Assembly: GCA_030278955.1 (NCBI GenBank)
Contig: JAOANR010000015.1
Span: 38,100,487-38,164,486 of the forward strand
Source: Hygrophila difformis
Taxonomy: Eukaryota > Streptophyta > Magnoliopsida > Lamiales > Acanthaceae
DNA: 64,000 nucleotides
Reading direction: 5' to 3'
The stretch's first letter is position 1. The number at the start of each line of letters is the position of its first letter. A model generated the notes under the pieces. It was given only the letters and a program-made list of their open reading frames with translations, was not told where the DNA came from and did not search any database. The translations under genes were made by a program, and so were the position numbers. Below are positions 44,952 through 56,690 of the stretch, in pieces.

Positions 44952-45842
44952 TGGTGTGACCACCATATTGAAGAAGCTTGAGGGTGAAGGCTACATGAGC
45001 TACATCATTGCCAAGCTCGCCCGTGAAGCAATAACCAACACCGGGATCGAAACAAAGCCAAACCGAAGCAAGATAGATCACCTTGGGCGCCCCTTTGTTG
45101 GTGCATTTAAGAAAGGAGGCAGACACATTTTTTGGCCTTGGTCGTGGGCACGCACAAGAGGAGAAATTAGACTGGTTTGTTAGTGAATTGAAGAAAGGAG
45201 GCAGGAACATTTTTGGCCTTGGGCGTGGGCACGCACAAGAGGGATCCGACCCCCATTACCCTATTTTAGCTTATTTCATTTTCTTCCCCACTTGTTCCAT
45301 GTAATTTCAATTGGTATTCACTAGATTTATCTTGGGATCATTATGTTAGGCTTAAATCCCATTTCTACCTTAGTATTTCTTGGTAATTGCATTTCTTGTT
45401 CCTAGGGTTATATATTAGGATTGGGGAAGGATCAAACATAATTCAACTATCATTCATCTATCAAAATTTAACTTTCTTTTGTTCATCTTTTGAGGGTATC
45501 AAAGGTTGATCATCTTGGGGATCAAGGGTTACTTGATTTCCACATCAAAACCGGGTCTATTCACATTGAATTTGTGTTAGGTTCGTCTTACTCAATTGGA
45601 TTGCAAGTTTTGATTGAGTTAAGTATGTTCATTGATGCATTTTAGGTTTAGTTCTTGGGAGCTTGATCCTCATATCAAGTTTACTTGATCAAAACCCATT
45701 GTTTCATTGAACCCACTTGCCCTATCCTTTGTTTTGCTTTTGTTGCTTGTTTTCCCATTTCTTGCTTGCATACATCACACTTGCCCTATCCTTTGTTTTG
45801 CTTTTGTTGCTTGTTTCCCCAATTTCTTGCTTGCATACATCA
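44952..45842 (+). repeat. element 3, 5' LTR
   Basis: 891 bp from TGGTGTGACC to CATACATCA. The last 125 bp or so are two tandem copies of a segment starting CACTTGCCCTATCC and ending GCATACATCA, so the true LTR end was duplicated. Confidence 0.92.
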
Positions 45843-45852
45843 TAATTAAATT

Positions 45853-45864
45853 TGGTATCAGAGC
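45853..45864 (+). promoter_or_regulatory. primer binding site of element 3 (initiator-Met tRNA)
   Basis: TGGTATCAGAGC, ten bases after the LTR end. Confidence 0.88.
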
Positions 45865-46675
45865 TTGATTAGGACTTCTTAGCTCCTAATTAGGTTGTTT
45901 ATTCTTGGTGTTGATGCATTGTGGAATTCCTTTGCCATTTTCTCTATTTTCAAGAAAATACCCAAAAATATTGCCCACAAGGTGTTTGTTGAAATGCCAA
46001 AGTTGATTTTCTTGGCAAGATGGAATGCTTGATGCTTATATGCTTTGATTAGCTTGATTTTTGATTGATAGCATTGGGAGTTATTGAAAGATACAAAAAA
46101 AAAAGAGATTGTTACAAAAAAAAAAAGTGGATGAAAACCGTTGGCTCATGGTTCCTATGATGTATCAAGAGCCAAAGGGTTGAAGTTCCGTCAACAATGT
46201 TTTGATAGTGGAATTCCCCTAAACATTGTGAGACCGAACGGTTAAAAGGCATTAGAGCACAAAAGCCAAGCTCTACAAAAAAAAGAGAAAAAAAAAAAAA
46301 AACAATGTTGAATACTCCCTTAGCATTTGTTGATTGATCTTGTTTTCTTTGTGGGGTTGACATTATCTATCCTTAAATCCATTTGAGCCTTGATAGCCTT
46401 TCTTGTTTAGCCTTACCTAGGAACTACTTGCTATGCATTTGTGAATCATCATCTCATCCTTGCTTGATAATTGTGTGCTTGAATCTTGTGAATTTGGTGT
46501 GAACGACTCAAGGGTTGAGGGTGATCAACTAGAGAGGAACACTTGAGGGTTGTGTGAGAAGAAAAGAGAGTTGTGAGGAATAGTTTAGGCAAATATCTTC
46601 TCATCTCTTTTTCATACTTCTTACTTTTTATATTTTTTTGATTCGTTGACGATTTCACTTGGTATTTGGAGTATT

Positions 46676-49600
46676 ATGGCGGAGGATTCAAGTGCAGGGA
46701 AGAAGATCACCTTGGAGGATGTGAGCCACCAATTGGCTCAAGTGATGGATGTAATTGGAGGCTTCCGGAACCGCCTAGCTACTATAGAGGAGAATAGTCG
46801 AGTCCGGGAAACAAGAGAGAGACCTCCAAGACAAAGAAGAGAATATGAGGATTATGAGGAAAGGGATGAAGAACAAGAAGAAGAGTTTGATGGCTTGGGA
46901 GATGAGTCGGAGGGGCAAGACTCATATGATGGGAGGGGTTATCGAGGAGGTAACCGCCAAGGTCCCCAAAGGAGGAACAACAACAACTTCAACTCCAACT
47001 ACAAGGTCACCATCCCACATTTCGACGGATCAAGTGACCCCGATGTATATCTCAATTGGGAGAAGAAGATGGAGTTGTTTTTCTTGCAAACACCCATGCC
47101 GGAGAATGAAAAGGTTAGATGTACTGTTTTGGAGTTCACGGGCTATGCTCTAGAATGGTGGCAACATAGAGAGCTCAAGGCTAGGAGAGGAGCAATCGGG
47201 AGAATTGTATCTTGGAATGGCTTGAAAATGGCAATGAAGGAGAGGTTTGTGCCAAAGCAATATAAGAGAACTAGCTACAAGAGGTTGCAACAACTCATTC
47301 AAGGCCAAAGGAGTGTGGACGAGTACTTCAAGGAGATGGAGACTTTGATGACTAGAGCCGAAATTGATGAAGAAGAAGAGGACACGGTGTCAAGGTTCAT
47401 TTCTGGCCTACATTATGAATACTCCGATGTTATGACTCTTCATAACTTGGAAACGGTGAGTGAAGCCTACCACATGGCAATAGAGTTGGAGGGCCAAGCC
47501 AAGAGAAGAGGCAAAATGGTTAAATCCTATTCTAAGGATTATACGAAAGATGCAAATGCTAAAAAGCCTCAAGTTGAGTATAAAAAGACTTATGTGGAGT
47601 ACAAGAAGCCACATGGAGGGAATGAAAGAGGAAGAGGCCAAGAGTACAAGCGTGATGACAAGGGGAAAGGTGTGCAAGTGCCTAATATTGAGAGACACCG
47701 AGATGTTAGATGTTTCAAATGCCAAGGAAGAGGCCACTATGCTAACAAGTGTCCTAACAAGAGGGTGATGATTGTGGATGCCTCGGGAGAGTACTATTCG
47801 GAGTCGGACAAAGAAGATGAGGAGGATCCAAATGAGGTACTAGAGGATGTTGAGGAAGATAGTAGTGAGAATGGAGATGGAGATTTCCCTAATCTCAATT
47901 GTGTTTCATTGAGGAGTTTGAGCACAAGGATGGCCAAAGATGATTTGAGGGAGCAAAGAGACAACATCTTCCATTGCCGTTGTGAGGTGAATGGCAAGAT
48001 TTGTAGTGTCATCATTGACAATGGGAGTTGTGCCAACATTGTTAGTGAGATGATGGTGAAGTCCTTAGGGCTGCCGACATCACAACATCCCGATCCATAC
48101 AAGTTGCAATGGTTGAGCCAAAGTGGAGAAATGAGAGTTAGGAAGCAAGCTACCTTTCCCATCAAGATGAGAGGATATGAGGACCAAGTCACTTGTGATG
48201 TGGTGCCTATGCAAGCTTGCCACATACTTTTGGGAAGGCCATGGCAATATGACCAAAGGATTGTCTATGATGGATTTGCTAATCGGGTCACCTTCAAGAA
48301 GGATGGAAAGGATGTGGTGATCAAAGCTTTGTCAGTGAAAGCAGTTGAGGAGGACCAAGCCTTTCTACATAGGCAATATGTGAGTGAGATGAGGGAAAAA
48401 CAAAAGAAATGTGAGCTTGAGAAGAAAAATGAGTGTGAAAAGAATGATGTGGGAAACAAAAATGAGAGGAAGGAAAAGAACAAAAAAGTTGAGAATAAAA
48501 ATGTGAGAAGATCAAAAGGTGAGGTGAGTGAGGTTAGGAAAGAGGGCTTATTTGTAAGCATTAAAGAAGTGAAAAGAATGAGTGTTGGAGAGGAAGATGG
48601 ACATTTTTGCTTATTACTTACTCCTTATTTTTGCCTAAATGTTGATACTACATTTGATCTTCCTGGCGAGTTGGTGTCTGTTTTGCAGGTTTACAAGGAT
48701 GTCTTCCCTGATGAAGTACCTGGAGGCTTACCACCCATTCGGGGGATTGAGCACCAAATTGACCTTATTCCGGGAGCACCATTGCCCAACCGGCCTGCCT
48801 ATCGAGCCAACCCCGAGGAGACTAAGGAGATACAAAGGCAAGTGGAAGAATTACTCTCCAAAGGTTTTGTAAGAGAATCCTTAAGCCCTTGTTCAGTTCC
48901 TGTTTTACTTGTTCCTAAGAAGGATGGTGGTTGGAGGATGTGTGTAGATTGTAGGGCCATTAATGCCATAACTGTCAAATATTGTCACCCCATTCCTAGG
49001 TTAGATGATATGCTAGATGAACTACATGGAGCTCAAATCTTTTCTAAGATAGATCTTCGTAGTGGTTATCATCAAATTAGGATGAGAGAAGGGGACGAGT
49101 GGAAAACAGCCTTTAAAACTAAGCTCGGGTTGTATGAGTGGGTAGTGATGCCTTTTGGGCTTACAAATGCACCTAGCACGTTTATGAGGTTGATGAACCA
49201 CATTCTTAGGCCTTACATTGGTAAATTTGTTGTGGTATACTTTGATGATATTCTTATATATAGTAAAAACATGGAAGAGCATGCACATCATTTGTCCACT
49301 ATTCTTGAAGTTTTGAGGCATGAGAAATTGTTTGCTAATGAAAAGAAATGCACTTTTGGTGTATTATCTTGCAAGTTTTTGGGATATATTGTGACAGGTG
49401 AGGGGATTAAAGTTGATGAAGACAAGGTGAAAGCAGTGCAAGAATGGCCAACCCCCACAACGGTCAAGGAAGTGAGGAGTTTCTTGGGATTAGCGGGCTT
49501 CTATCGACGTTTCATCAAGGATTTTAGCACTGTGGCAGCCCCTATGACAACCCTACTCAAGAAGGAAGAAAAGTTTGAGTGGAAGGAGAAGGCTCAACAA

Positions 49601-52402
49601 GCATTTGATAAATTAAAGTTTCTTCTTACACATGCACCTATCTTAAAACTTCCTGATTTTAACTTAGTTTTTGAAATTGAATGTGATGCCTCAGGTGTGG
49701 GAATTGGAGCTGTGTTGATGCAAGGGAAAAGACCTGTTGCATACTTTAGTGAGAAACTCCAAGGAGCTGCTTTGAGCTATCCGATCTACGATAAGGAATT
49801 CTATGCCTTAGTAAGAGCTTTACATACTTGGCAACATTATTTGAGGCCTAAAGAATTCATTATTCATACGGATCATGAGTCTCTTAAGTTCATGAAAGGT
49901 CAAAATAACATTAGTAAGAGACATATTAAATGGAGTTCTTTTGTTGAAACTTTTCCATACATCATTAAGTACGAAAGAGGGAAAGAGAATGTGGTAGCTG
50001 ATGCATTGTCTAGGAGATATTATTTGCCTACCATTTTAAATTCTCAAGTGTTAGGATTTTCTCATATCAAATCTCTTTATGTGGATGATAAGGATTTTAA
50101 GGAAGTGTATGAAAATTGTCTAAAGCATGGTTTCAAAGATTTTTACTTGCATGATGGCTTTTTGTTCAAGAGTGACAAATTGTGCATTCCTTGTGGTTCT
50201 ATGCGTGATTTATTACTAATGGAACTTCATGAAGGGGGTTTAGCGGGACACTTTGGTGTCACCAAAACTTTAGGTGCTTTGCAAGAAAAGTTCTATTGGC
50301 CAGGAATGCGCAAAGATGTTGAGAAACATATTGGAAGGTGCTTGGTGTGCAAGAGAGCCAAAGCTACCTTGAGACCTCATGGGTTGTACACTCCACTACC
50401 GGTGCCCGAGAGCCCGTGGAAGGACCTTTCCATGGATTTTGTAGTGGGACTTCCCAAGACAAGGAAAGGTAAGGACTCAATTTTTGTGGTTGTAGACCGT
50501 TTTAGCAAAATGGCACGTTTCATACCTTGTACTAAGACCACTGATGCTGTGCATATAGCTAACTTATTCTTTAGTGAGGTGGTGAAATTGCATGGCATTC
50601 CTAGTACAATTGTTTCTGATAGGGATACTAAATTCTTGAGCCATTTTTGGAGATCCTTTTGGTCTAAATTTGGGACCAAATTGATGTTTTCAACTTCATG
50701 TCATCCTCAAACGGATGGACAAACAGAGGTTGTGAATAGAACACTTGGAACTTTATTAAGAACCATGTTGAAGAAGAATTTGCATGCTTGGGAGGATTGC
50801 ATTCCACACATAGAGTTTGCATATAACCGTAGTATACATCGTTCTACTAATATGTCTCCATTTGAGATTGTGTATGGTTATAATCCCCAGTCCCCCACTG
50901 ATTTGTTGCCATTGCCTCGCAATGAGCATTCTAACATGAATTTCAGGGATCGAGCTGACAAGGTGAAAAAGATGCATTTGGAGGTTAAAGCTCATTTGGA
51001 GAAGATGGCCCAGGTGTATGAGAGACAAAAGAATCGAGGGAGGAAGCATGTGGTGTTCCAACCTGGAGAGTGGGTATGGTTGCATCTTCGCAAGGAGAGG
51101 TTCCCAAGTCAAAGGAAATCCAAGCTCCAACCAAGAGGAGATGGCCCATTTCAAGTGTTGGAGAGAATTAATGACAATGCCTATCGTCTCGACCTACCCG
51201 GTGAGTATGGTGTTCATGCAACCTTTAATGTTGCTGATTTGTCTCCATTTGATGTAGGTGATGAGGAGATGGTCGTGAAGGAAGTGGAGCAAGAAGGCCA
51301 AGAAGAGATCAAGGACAAGAGTGCCAAAGAGCCGACGGTGATGCCAATTGGACCTATTACACGTAGTCGAGCTCGTAAGTTACAAAGTGCTTTGAATTCT
51401 TTAATTCAATTTTGGATTTCTGATCTTGGTGACGTAGATATTACTGATGATCTCGTTGGAAAGTCGAGTTTGGTACTTTGTGTTGTAGGAATTGGAGAAG
51501 GAGAACAAAAAAGCTCGAACTACAATCTTTTGCTCTTAAAAGCGAAATGGCTTGGAGATGAGGAAACTTCAGGTTTGGATGACCTACATAAGTCACAAGT
51601 GATGGTAAGATTTTATAAAAATGAAGACTTGGAGGTAAGAAAGCATTTTTTCAAATTTCAATCATTTTGGGACAATTTCGGTAGCAAAATGCTTGAGAAA
51701 AATATGTCAAAATTGATGAATGATGAGGATTTGAAGGTTTCTATTTTTTGTGAGCTTAACGATAATTTTTATGATGTGTTGGTGAAAAGAAATCTGATAA
51801 AACATGCCTACTTTGTGTTTTGTGCAAGTTTGTTCGAAAAATCAGTCTTTTCTGAAGAAAAGTGGACATTTCATGCTCTGTTGCTAAAATCTGTGAAATA
51901 CCTTGCTTTTGAGGTCATGGATGAATCATTAATAATTGTTGGAGACTTTTGGAACCAAAGTTTTGAGGGAATGAACTTGATCTTAGAATTTCACCATTTT
52001 TCGGGTCAAGGCTATGAACCCTTACACGTGGAATTTTGTGATTTACTTGACTTGAAATTTCTTGAGTTTGAGTTCATATGTCAAGGCTATGTTTATTTGA
52101 GAGAAACTAACTTGGGAATTTTCTTATATTGTAGGTTGGTGGAACAACCAAGCTCTAAAGGAGGGGGAGATGGTGTGACCACCATATTGAAGAAGCTTGA
52201 GGGTGAAGGCTACATGAGCTACATCATTGCCAAGCTCGCCCGTGAAGCAATAACCAACACCGGGATCGAAACAAAGCCAAACCGAAGCAAGATAGATCAC
52301 CTTGGGCGCCCCTTTGTTGGTGCATTTAAGAAAGGAGGCAGACACATTTTTTGGCCTTGGTCGTGGGCACGCACAAGAGGAGAAATTAGACTGGTTTGTT
52401 AG
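46676..52402 (+). CDS. Gag-Pol polyprotein of element 3
   Basis: 1,908 aa in one frame, with the start at the first ATG ([10 protein letters not shown]). Gag spans about 115-290 ([30 protein letters not shown]), then a zinc knuckle [14 protein letters not shown] (about 345). Protease has the active site [10 protein letters not shown] (about 446). RT has [11 protein letters not shown] and YFDDILIYS (about 854). RNase H begins at [10 protein letters not shown] (about 1002). Integrase has an HHCC zinc site (HEGG, H, CLVCKRA, 1185-1225) and a D,D-35-E core (MDFVVG about 1252, SDRDTKF about 1315, GQTEVVNR about 1350). After the integrase tail ([25 protein letters not shown]) the frame continues for about 260 more codons of unknown meaning, through the polypurine tract, and stops 232 bases inside the 3' LTR. 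Protease DNG in place of DSG or DTG is noted. Confidence 0.93.
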   Translation: MAEDSSAGKKITLEDVSHQLAQVMDVIGGFRNRLATIEENSRVRETRERPPRQRREYEDYEERDEEQEEEFDGLGDESEGQDSYDGRGYRGGNRQGPQRRNNNNFNSNYKVTIPHFDGSSDPDVYLNWEKKMELFFLQTPMPENEKVRCTVLEFTGYALEWWQHRELKARRGAIGRIVSWNGLKMAMKERFVPKQYKRTSYKRLQQLIQGQRSVDEYFKEMETLMTRAEIDEEEEDTVSRFISGLHYEYSDVMTLHNLETVSEAYHMAIELEGQAKRRGKMVKSYSKDYTKDANAKKPQVEYKKTYVEYKKPHGGNERGRGQEYKRDDKGKGVQVPNIERHRDVRCFKCQGRGHYANKCPNKRVMIVDASGEYYSESDKEDEEDPNEVLEDVEEDSSENGDGDFPNLNCVSLRSLSTRMAKDDLREQRDNIFHCRCEVNGKICSVIIDNGSCANIVSEMMVKSLGLPTSQHPDPYKLQWLSQSGEMRVRKQATFPIKMRGYEDQVTCDVVPMQACHILLGRPWQYDQRIVYDGFANRVTFKKDGKDVVIKALSVKAVEEDQAFLHRQYVSEMREKQKKCELEKKNECEKNDVGNKNERKEKNKKVENKNVRRSKGEVSEVRKEGLFVSIKEVKRMSVGEEDGHFCLLLTPYFCLNVDTTFDLPGELVSVLQVYKDVFPDEVPGGLPPIRGIEHQIDLIPGAPLPNRPAYRANPEETKEIQRQVEELLSKGFVRESLSPCSVPVLLVPKKDGGWRMCVDCRAINAITVKYCHPIPRLDDMLDELHGAQIFSKIDLRSGYHQIRMREGDEWKTAFKTKLGLYEWVVMPFGLTNAPSTFMRLMNHILRPYIGKFVVVYFDDILIYSKNMEEHAHHLSTILEVLRHEKLFANEKKCTFGVLSCKFLGYIVTGEGIKVDEDKVKAVQEWPTPTTVKEVRSFLGLAGFYRRFIKDFSTVAAPMTTLLKKEEKFEWKEKAQQAFDKLKFLLTHAPILKLPDFNLVFEIECDASGVGIGAVLMQGKRPVAYFSEKLQGAALSYPIYDKEFYALVRALHTWQHYLRPKEFIIHTDHESLKFMKGQNNISKRHIKWSSFVETFPYIIKYERGKENVVADALSRRYYLPTILNSQVLGFSHIKSLYVDDKDFKEVYENCLKHGFKDFYLHDGFLFKSDKLCIPCGSMRDLLLMELHEGGLAGHFGVTKTLGALQEKFYWPGMRKDVEKHIGRCLVCKRAKATLRPHGLYTPLPVPESPWKDLSMDFVVGLPKTRKGKDSIFVVVDRFSKMARFIPCTKTTDAVHIANLFFSEVVKLHGIPSTIVSDRDTKFLSHFWRSFWSKFGTKLMFSTSCHPQTDGQTEVVNRTLGTLLRTMLKKNLHAWEDCIPHIEFAYNRSIHRSTNMSPFEIVYGYNPQSPTDLLPLPRNEHSNMNFRDRADKVKKMHLEVKAHLEKMAQVYERQKNRGRKHVVFQPGEWVWLHLRKERFPSQRKSKLQPRGDGPFQVLERINDNAYRLDLPGEYGVHATFNVADLSPFDVGDEEMVVKEVEQEGQEEIKDKSAKEPTVMPIGPITRSRARKLQSALNSLIQFWISDLGDVDITDDLVGKSSLVLCVVGIGEGEQKSSNYNLLLLKAKWLGDEETSGLDDLHKSQVMVRFYKNEDLEVRKHFFKFQSFWDNFGSKMLEKNMSKLMNDEDLKVSIFCELNDNFYDVLVKRNLIKHAYFVFCASLFEKSVFSEEKWTFHALLLKSVKYLAFEVMDESLIIVGDFWNQSFEGMNLILEFHHFSGQGYEPLHVEFCDLLDLKFLEFEFICQGYVYLRETNLGIFLYCRLVEQPSSKGGGDGVTTILKKLEGEGYMSYIIAKLAREAITNTGIETKPNRSKIDHLGRPFVGAFKKGGRHIFWPWSWARTRGEIRLVC

Positions 52403-53061
52403 TGAATTGAAGAAAGGAGGCAGGAACATTTTTGGCCTTGGGCGTGGGCACGCACAAGAGGGATCCGACCCCCATTACCCTATTTTAGCTTATTTCATTT
52501 TCTTCCCCACTTGTTCCATGTAATTTCAATTGGTATTCACTAGATTTATCTTGGGATCATTATGTTAGGCTTAAATCCCATTTCTACCTTAGTATTTCTT
52601 GGTAATTGCATTTCTTGTTCCTAGGGTTATATATTAGGATTGGGGAAGGATCAAACATAATTCAACTATCATTCATCTATCAAAATTTATCTTTCTTTTG
52701 TTCATCTTTTGAGGGTATCAAAGGTTGATCATCTTGGGGATCAAGGGTTACTTGATTTCCACATCAAAACCGGGTCTATTCACATTGAATTTGTGTTAGG
52801 TTCGTCTTACTCAATTGGATTGCAAGTTTTGATTGAGTTAAGTATGTTCATTGATGCATTTTAGGTTTAGTTCTTGGGAGCTTGATCCTCATATCAAGTT
52901 TACTTGATCAAAACCCATTGTTTCATTGAACCCACTTGCCCTATCCTTTGTTTTGCTTTTGTTGCTTGTTTTCCCATTTCTTGCTTGCATACATCACACT
53001 TGCCCTATCCTTTGTTTTGCTTTTGTTGCTTGTTTCCCCAATTTCTTGCTTGCATACATCA
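52171..53061 (+). repeat. element 3, 3' LTR
   Basis: 891 bp, nearly identical to the 5' LTR, preceded directly by AAAGGAGGGGGAGA. The first 232 bases also code for the end of the polyprotein frame. Confidence 0.92.
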
Positions 53062-53711
53062 TAAGAGCTCTAGCGGTGGTGATCTGTAAAAGAATCGAAA
53101 CGAGACATCGATAAGGGAATCCAATTAAGTCCTCGATAATTTGTGTTTTTAAATTTATGGCAACTTATTTAATTACGTTGCAAGCTATATTGATGATCTT
53201 ATGAATCCATGTCTTCAAAGTTATGCGATTACATGAATTATTTAAATTATGCACATGTCTTCATTAAATTTAATTAAAGGCTTTGAAACCTCATAATCTT
53301 GTACGTGTTAACTTACTCAGCAAGTTTTGCTGACCAGACCATATTTTTCCTTTTTCTTTCAGAGTTGAGAATTATGCATCGTCATATGCATACATGGGCC
53401 ATTTGGGAAGACATATTATTTTGAATTATTGTATTAGACTAGATCTTGCATGAACGGGCCTGTTTAACCCGTGTCTTGGCCATGTTGGCCCTATTATTAA
53501 TTTCCGCTGCATTATACATATGTAAATATTAATTTCCGCTGCAACTTTGATGTACTATTTTTAAATTATATATGAATGGGCTGTTTGAATGTTTTGAATT
53601 TTGAAAAACCATAGCCTTGCATCTCTTTAGCAAGCTCGGAGAACCCGTGTCTTGCTAGGGAGGTGTGGCGGTGACATCCCGACCTGGGTGACCAAAAACC
53701 GGGGTGTTACA
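53062..53711 (+). repeat. element 2, 3' LTR, right part
   Basis: It resumes at TAAGAGCTCTAGCGG after the nested element and matches the last part of the 5' LTR, with a small insertion near 53217. It ends GGGGTGTTACA. Confidence 0.9.
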
Positions 53712-53716
53712 ATTTT

Positions 53717-55776
53717 CATTATTATTTTCTCCTTCATTTTATTTTTCATTTTATTTTGGTCTTTATGTTTTTGTGAAATGAACAGTAAGAGACATACAGA
53801 ATAATGTTGGTGAACGGTCCCTTCCCCGGGAAATGAAGTAGCTCGTAGTCTGTGTGATGATTGCTGTTCGTTATTTTGCATGGTCTGAACATTGATTGAT
53901 GAGGTCAGGCGAACGGTCCTTTTACCGGGAAATAAAGTAGCCATTCAGCCAGTTTCTATCAGATACAGTTTTATTTTCGTATTTTATTTTCAAACCCAAA
54001 TCTCGAGCTGCTCCAACACTAGATGACATAGGTCAATGTCATCCAAGTAATTAAAACAGCAGGAGAGCATGTAGGTTTTTACTCCCATTCATAGGCAGTA
54101 ATAATCTGACTGACAGCGACCACTGCCAGTCTAAGATCAAATTGCTGTCTCAATTCACTCCATCTGAATGATAAAAGGCTGGACCGCAGCCAACTGCAGT
54201 CCATTTCCCTTAGTCATTCTGCCACCCTTTAGTCTCTCACTAATTCATTTTGTGTCCCAAATTCTGTCTAGACCCGCTATTATATTTTGATTCAATTTAT
54301 TTTACATTTCCATATAACCTTATGCATAATATTATTATGTAATTAATGTGGTCTATAATATTTTGGGATCCTTCCCTTGGACATTAGAAGTATTTTATTT
54401 CTAAACAGATATTGTATTTTAAATTTCCAATAAAAATTCATTTATAAAATCCGGATCAGAGTAAGGGATAAAATCCTCAGTTATGTTTAGTTCATATTCT
54501 GCCAAGGGTTAAGTTTTGGGAAACTAGAAGCAGAGTCAGCAATTAGGTCTCATCTAGACTGAAAGGGTCTGTGTTCTTATTGAGAGTCTAGTACCTGTTT
54601 AGGGAATGGTTTTCACATTTATTATTTTCCAAAATTGTTGTATGTTGGGAATTTAGTCTTATCTGTCACACCGAGATGGGATCCACTTGGATTCAAATAC
54701 GGTGTGCCAGATAATTCTAAAGGAACAACATATAGGCCTTGATTATTTTCTAAGATAGGGTTGAGTTCCTTTCAACTGCTATCCTCTTCTGCCAAAGCCT
54801 AATTTTGTGTCCTGAGTGAGTGCATCCGGAGCAAACTAATCTATTAGTTCGCTTCATTAGTTTGTATCTCATAACCACCCGGAAGGAAGTGAACACTACG
54901 AGCGGCTCACCGAGATCCGGGAATTCTTGATCCACGTCCGGTCATTCTGACTGGGGGCTTTCTTTTACTACCAGTACGAAGCTTTTGAAACTTTCGAGTG
55001 ATAGGATTTTTAACGCTTTCTTTACTGCTTTCTTTTAATCGCTTTCGTAGAGGTCACTCGGATGCGTCACTAGATCTTCTAACTGCTACTAGGACTGAGA
55101 GTTAAGGGATGGTTCAGGTTTAATCTTAGATCTTGGGTGTGATATGGGGGAATGATAGCAGAACTTGCTATCTGACAGAATTATCCCAAACAAAGATCTG
55201 TGTATTAAAAATGGAAATTTAACTTATGTTTTATCTGATTCTTGTCTAATCTTTATTCTTTCCTTCCTGTTCCTTCTGTCATCATTCTGAATCAGCTTCA
55301 TAGCTAGCATAGCATAGATTTATAGCTTTCTTAGTATAAATTTACTGCTTCCATAGGATAATTCTATCCGCTTTCTAGACCTAGATTTAATTGCTTTGTA
55401 GCATAGAGTTATCTGCTTTGTAGAATAATTCTATTTGCTTTTATAGTGTAGTTTAAATTATGTCGATTAGATGATAGCATGATTTCACCATAAATTGAGT
55501 AACCGAGTGGAAAATCTTATAAAACGACGGGGGTCCTGCTTCTATCGCACATACTCCAGTAAACGATCCGGTCTTACTATAAATTACTGCAATTTTTGAC
55601 ACCGTGCGCTTTTGGGCCACAGTTTCCTACATGAGTATATAAAAACGTGACAACCTATAAACATATCCCTAATCCCAACTCCATTATCGTAAATCGATTT
55701 TCATTAAATAAAATCAAGTCGGGATTATTACTTTTTCAGAAGATACTCATATAGTGGGAAATTATCAAAAAATTCA
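53717..55776 (+). other. probable LTR or leader region of the host retroelement
   Basis: No ORF of note. It contains two copies of GAACGGTCC...CCGGGAAAT.AAGTAGC about 97 bp apart (near 53814 and 53911) and degenerate TAGCATAG/TGCTTTGTAG words at 55290-55440. An inverted repeat (TTTCCTACATGAGTAT against ATACTCATATAGTGGGAAA) lies at about 55624-55761, just before the primer site. It ends where an Asp-tRNA-type primer site begins, so it probably includes an LTR end, but the LTR start was not found. Confidence 0.45.
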
Positions 55777-55794
55777 TGGCGCCGTTGCCGGGGA
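55777..55794 (+). promoter_or_regulatory. primer binding site, tRNA-Asp type
   Basis: TGGCGCCGTTGCCGGGGA is the site known from Athila-like plant Ty3/gypsy elements, complementary to the 3' end of tRNA-Asp. It marks the 5' end of the interior of the host element that carries the downstream gag-like ORF. Confidence 0.8.
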
Positions 55795-56290
55795 GGATGC
55801 AGCGCCGTTTTATAAGAGAATTACACTCCTGATTACTCCTAGTTAGTCTTGTATATTTATCTCTATTTCAATCTCAGAACAGAGAAGTACCCTCAAGTCA
55901 ATTAAACATTTAGAGTGCTAAGACTCTAAATGTTAGGATGTTGATTTAAGGGGAAAACCTAATAAATTTGGGTATCTCTCTTGCAGGAATTCGTGGGACC
56001 AACAAAAAGAAAAATAAAGCTGCAAAACAGGTTCCCGGTTGAATTAGTTCTACATCTAAATAAAAATTATTCCCGGAAATTAAAGCAATTTAAAATCCGG
56101 AATAAATTTTATAAAGAATGTGGGACTAATTCAACCTAATTTATGGAAATTAATAAATGCTGTAATTCTGTAAGCCCATATTCTGTTAAATTGAAAAGTA
56201 CTATGGACTAAAAAATATCTATGTCCATAGTAATAAAAGATGGACGAAAGCCCAATTGCACTCCGGCCCCAGTCCGTTATTTTTAAATTT
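55795..56290 (+). other. leader of host retroelement with hairpin and splice-like site
   Basis: It contains an 11-bp perfect stem (55905-55915 with 55924-55934, AACATTTAGAG/CTCTAAATGTT), then AGGATGTTGATT, then an acceptor-like CTCTTGCAG at 55986. The same series recurs at 60911-61016. Confidence 0.55.
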
Positions 56291-56297
56291 CAGACAC

Positions 56298-56690
56298 CAT
56301 GACGCGGAACTTAAGTGTTGGCGTCAAACACCATTTGACGTCAAACATTTGGTTTGCGTCATGGTCAGCATTCTAGCTTTTTGGGAGTTTGACGCCGAAC
56401 TCTTCCCAATGACGCAAACCTTCCACGTCAAGGGTTTGACGTCAAACACTCGTCTAATGACGCGGAACACTCACCCATGACGTAAACCTTTGGCATCATA
56501 GACAGTGTTCCACGTCAAACTTTCCAAACCGCCTTATGAACCAAACCTCCAGGTATGACGCCAACCTTTGGCGTCATACCCTTGGTTTGACGTCAAGGAT
56601 TCCCCAGCCCTTTTCTCCTAATGACGCGGAACACTTGCTTTGGCATCAAACTTTGACGTCAAACCCCTTCCGCGTCATTCCTTCTCTCTC
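56298..56690. repeat. TGACG-palindrome block 3
   Basis: TTGACGTCAA at 56335, 56436, 56587 and 56653. There is a 13-bp-arm hairpin at 56552-56580 (GGTATGACGCCAA, loop CCT, and its complement) and a 14-bp palindrome GTTTGACGTCAAAC at 56434. It sits directly ahead of a CT-rich leader and the ORF start at 56866. Confidence 0.8.

Larger units (their letters stand above)
44952..53061 (+). mobile_element. complete young Ty3/gypsy retrotransposon (element 3)
   Basis: LTRs 44952-45842 and 52171-53061 are both 891 bp and nearly identical (one difference noticed, TTTAACT versus TTTATCT), so insertion is recent. The duplication TAAGA flanks it (44947-44951 and 53062-53066). The primer site TGGTATCAGAGC is at 45853 and the polypurine tract AAAGGAGGGGGAGA ends at 52170. 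A single long gag-pol ORF runs between. The element appears able to encode everything it needs. RT and gag motifs resemble chromovirus lineages such as CRM or Reina; the clade is not settled by reading alone. Confidence 0.93.
37974..53711 (+). mobile_element. gag-only LTR retrotransposon (TR-GAG type), element 2, hosting a nested element
   Basis: It is bounded by TGTAATACCCCG at 37974 and GGGGTGTTACA at 53711, with the 5-bp duplication ATTTT at 37969-37973 and 53712-53716. LTRs are 2,895 bp and, with the nested element and its duplication removed, 2,901 bp. The interior (40869-42695) is 1.8 kb and holds only gag. It is the same family as element 1 and the solo LTR at 58277, but a different subfamily in the U3 and hairpin regions. 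Confidence 0.92.
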
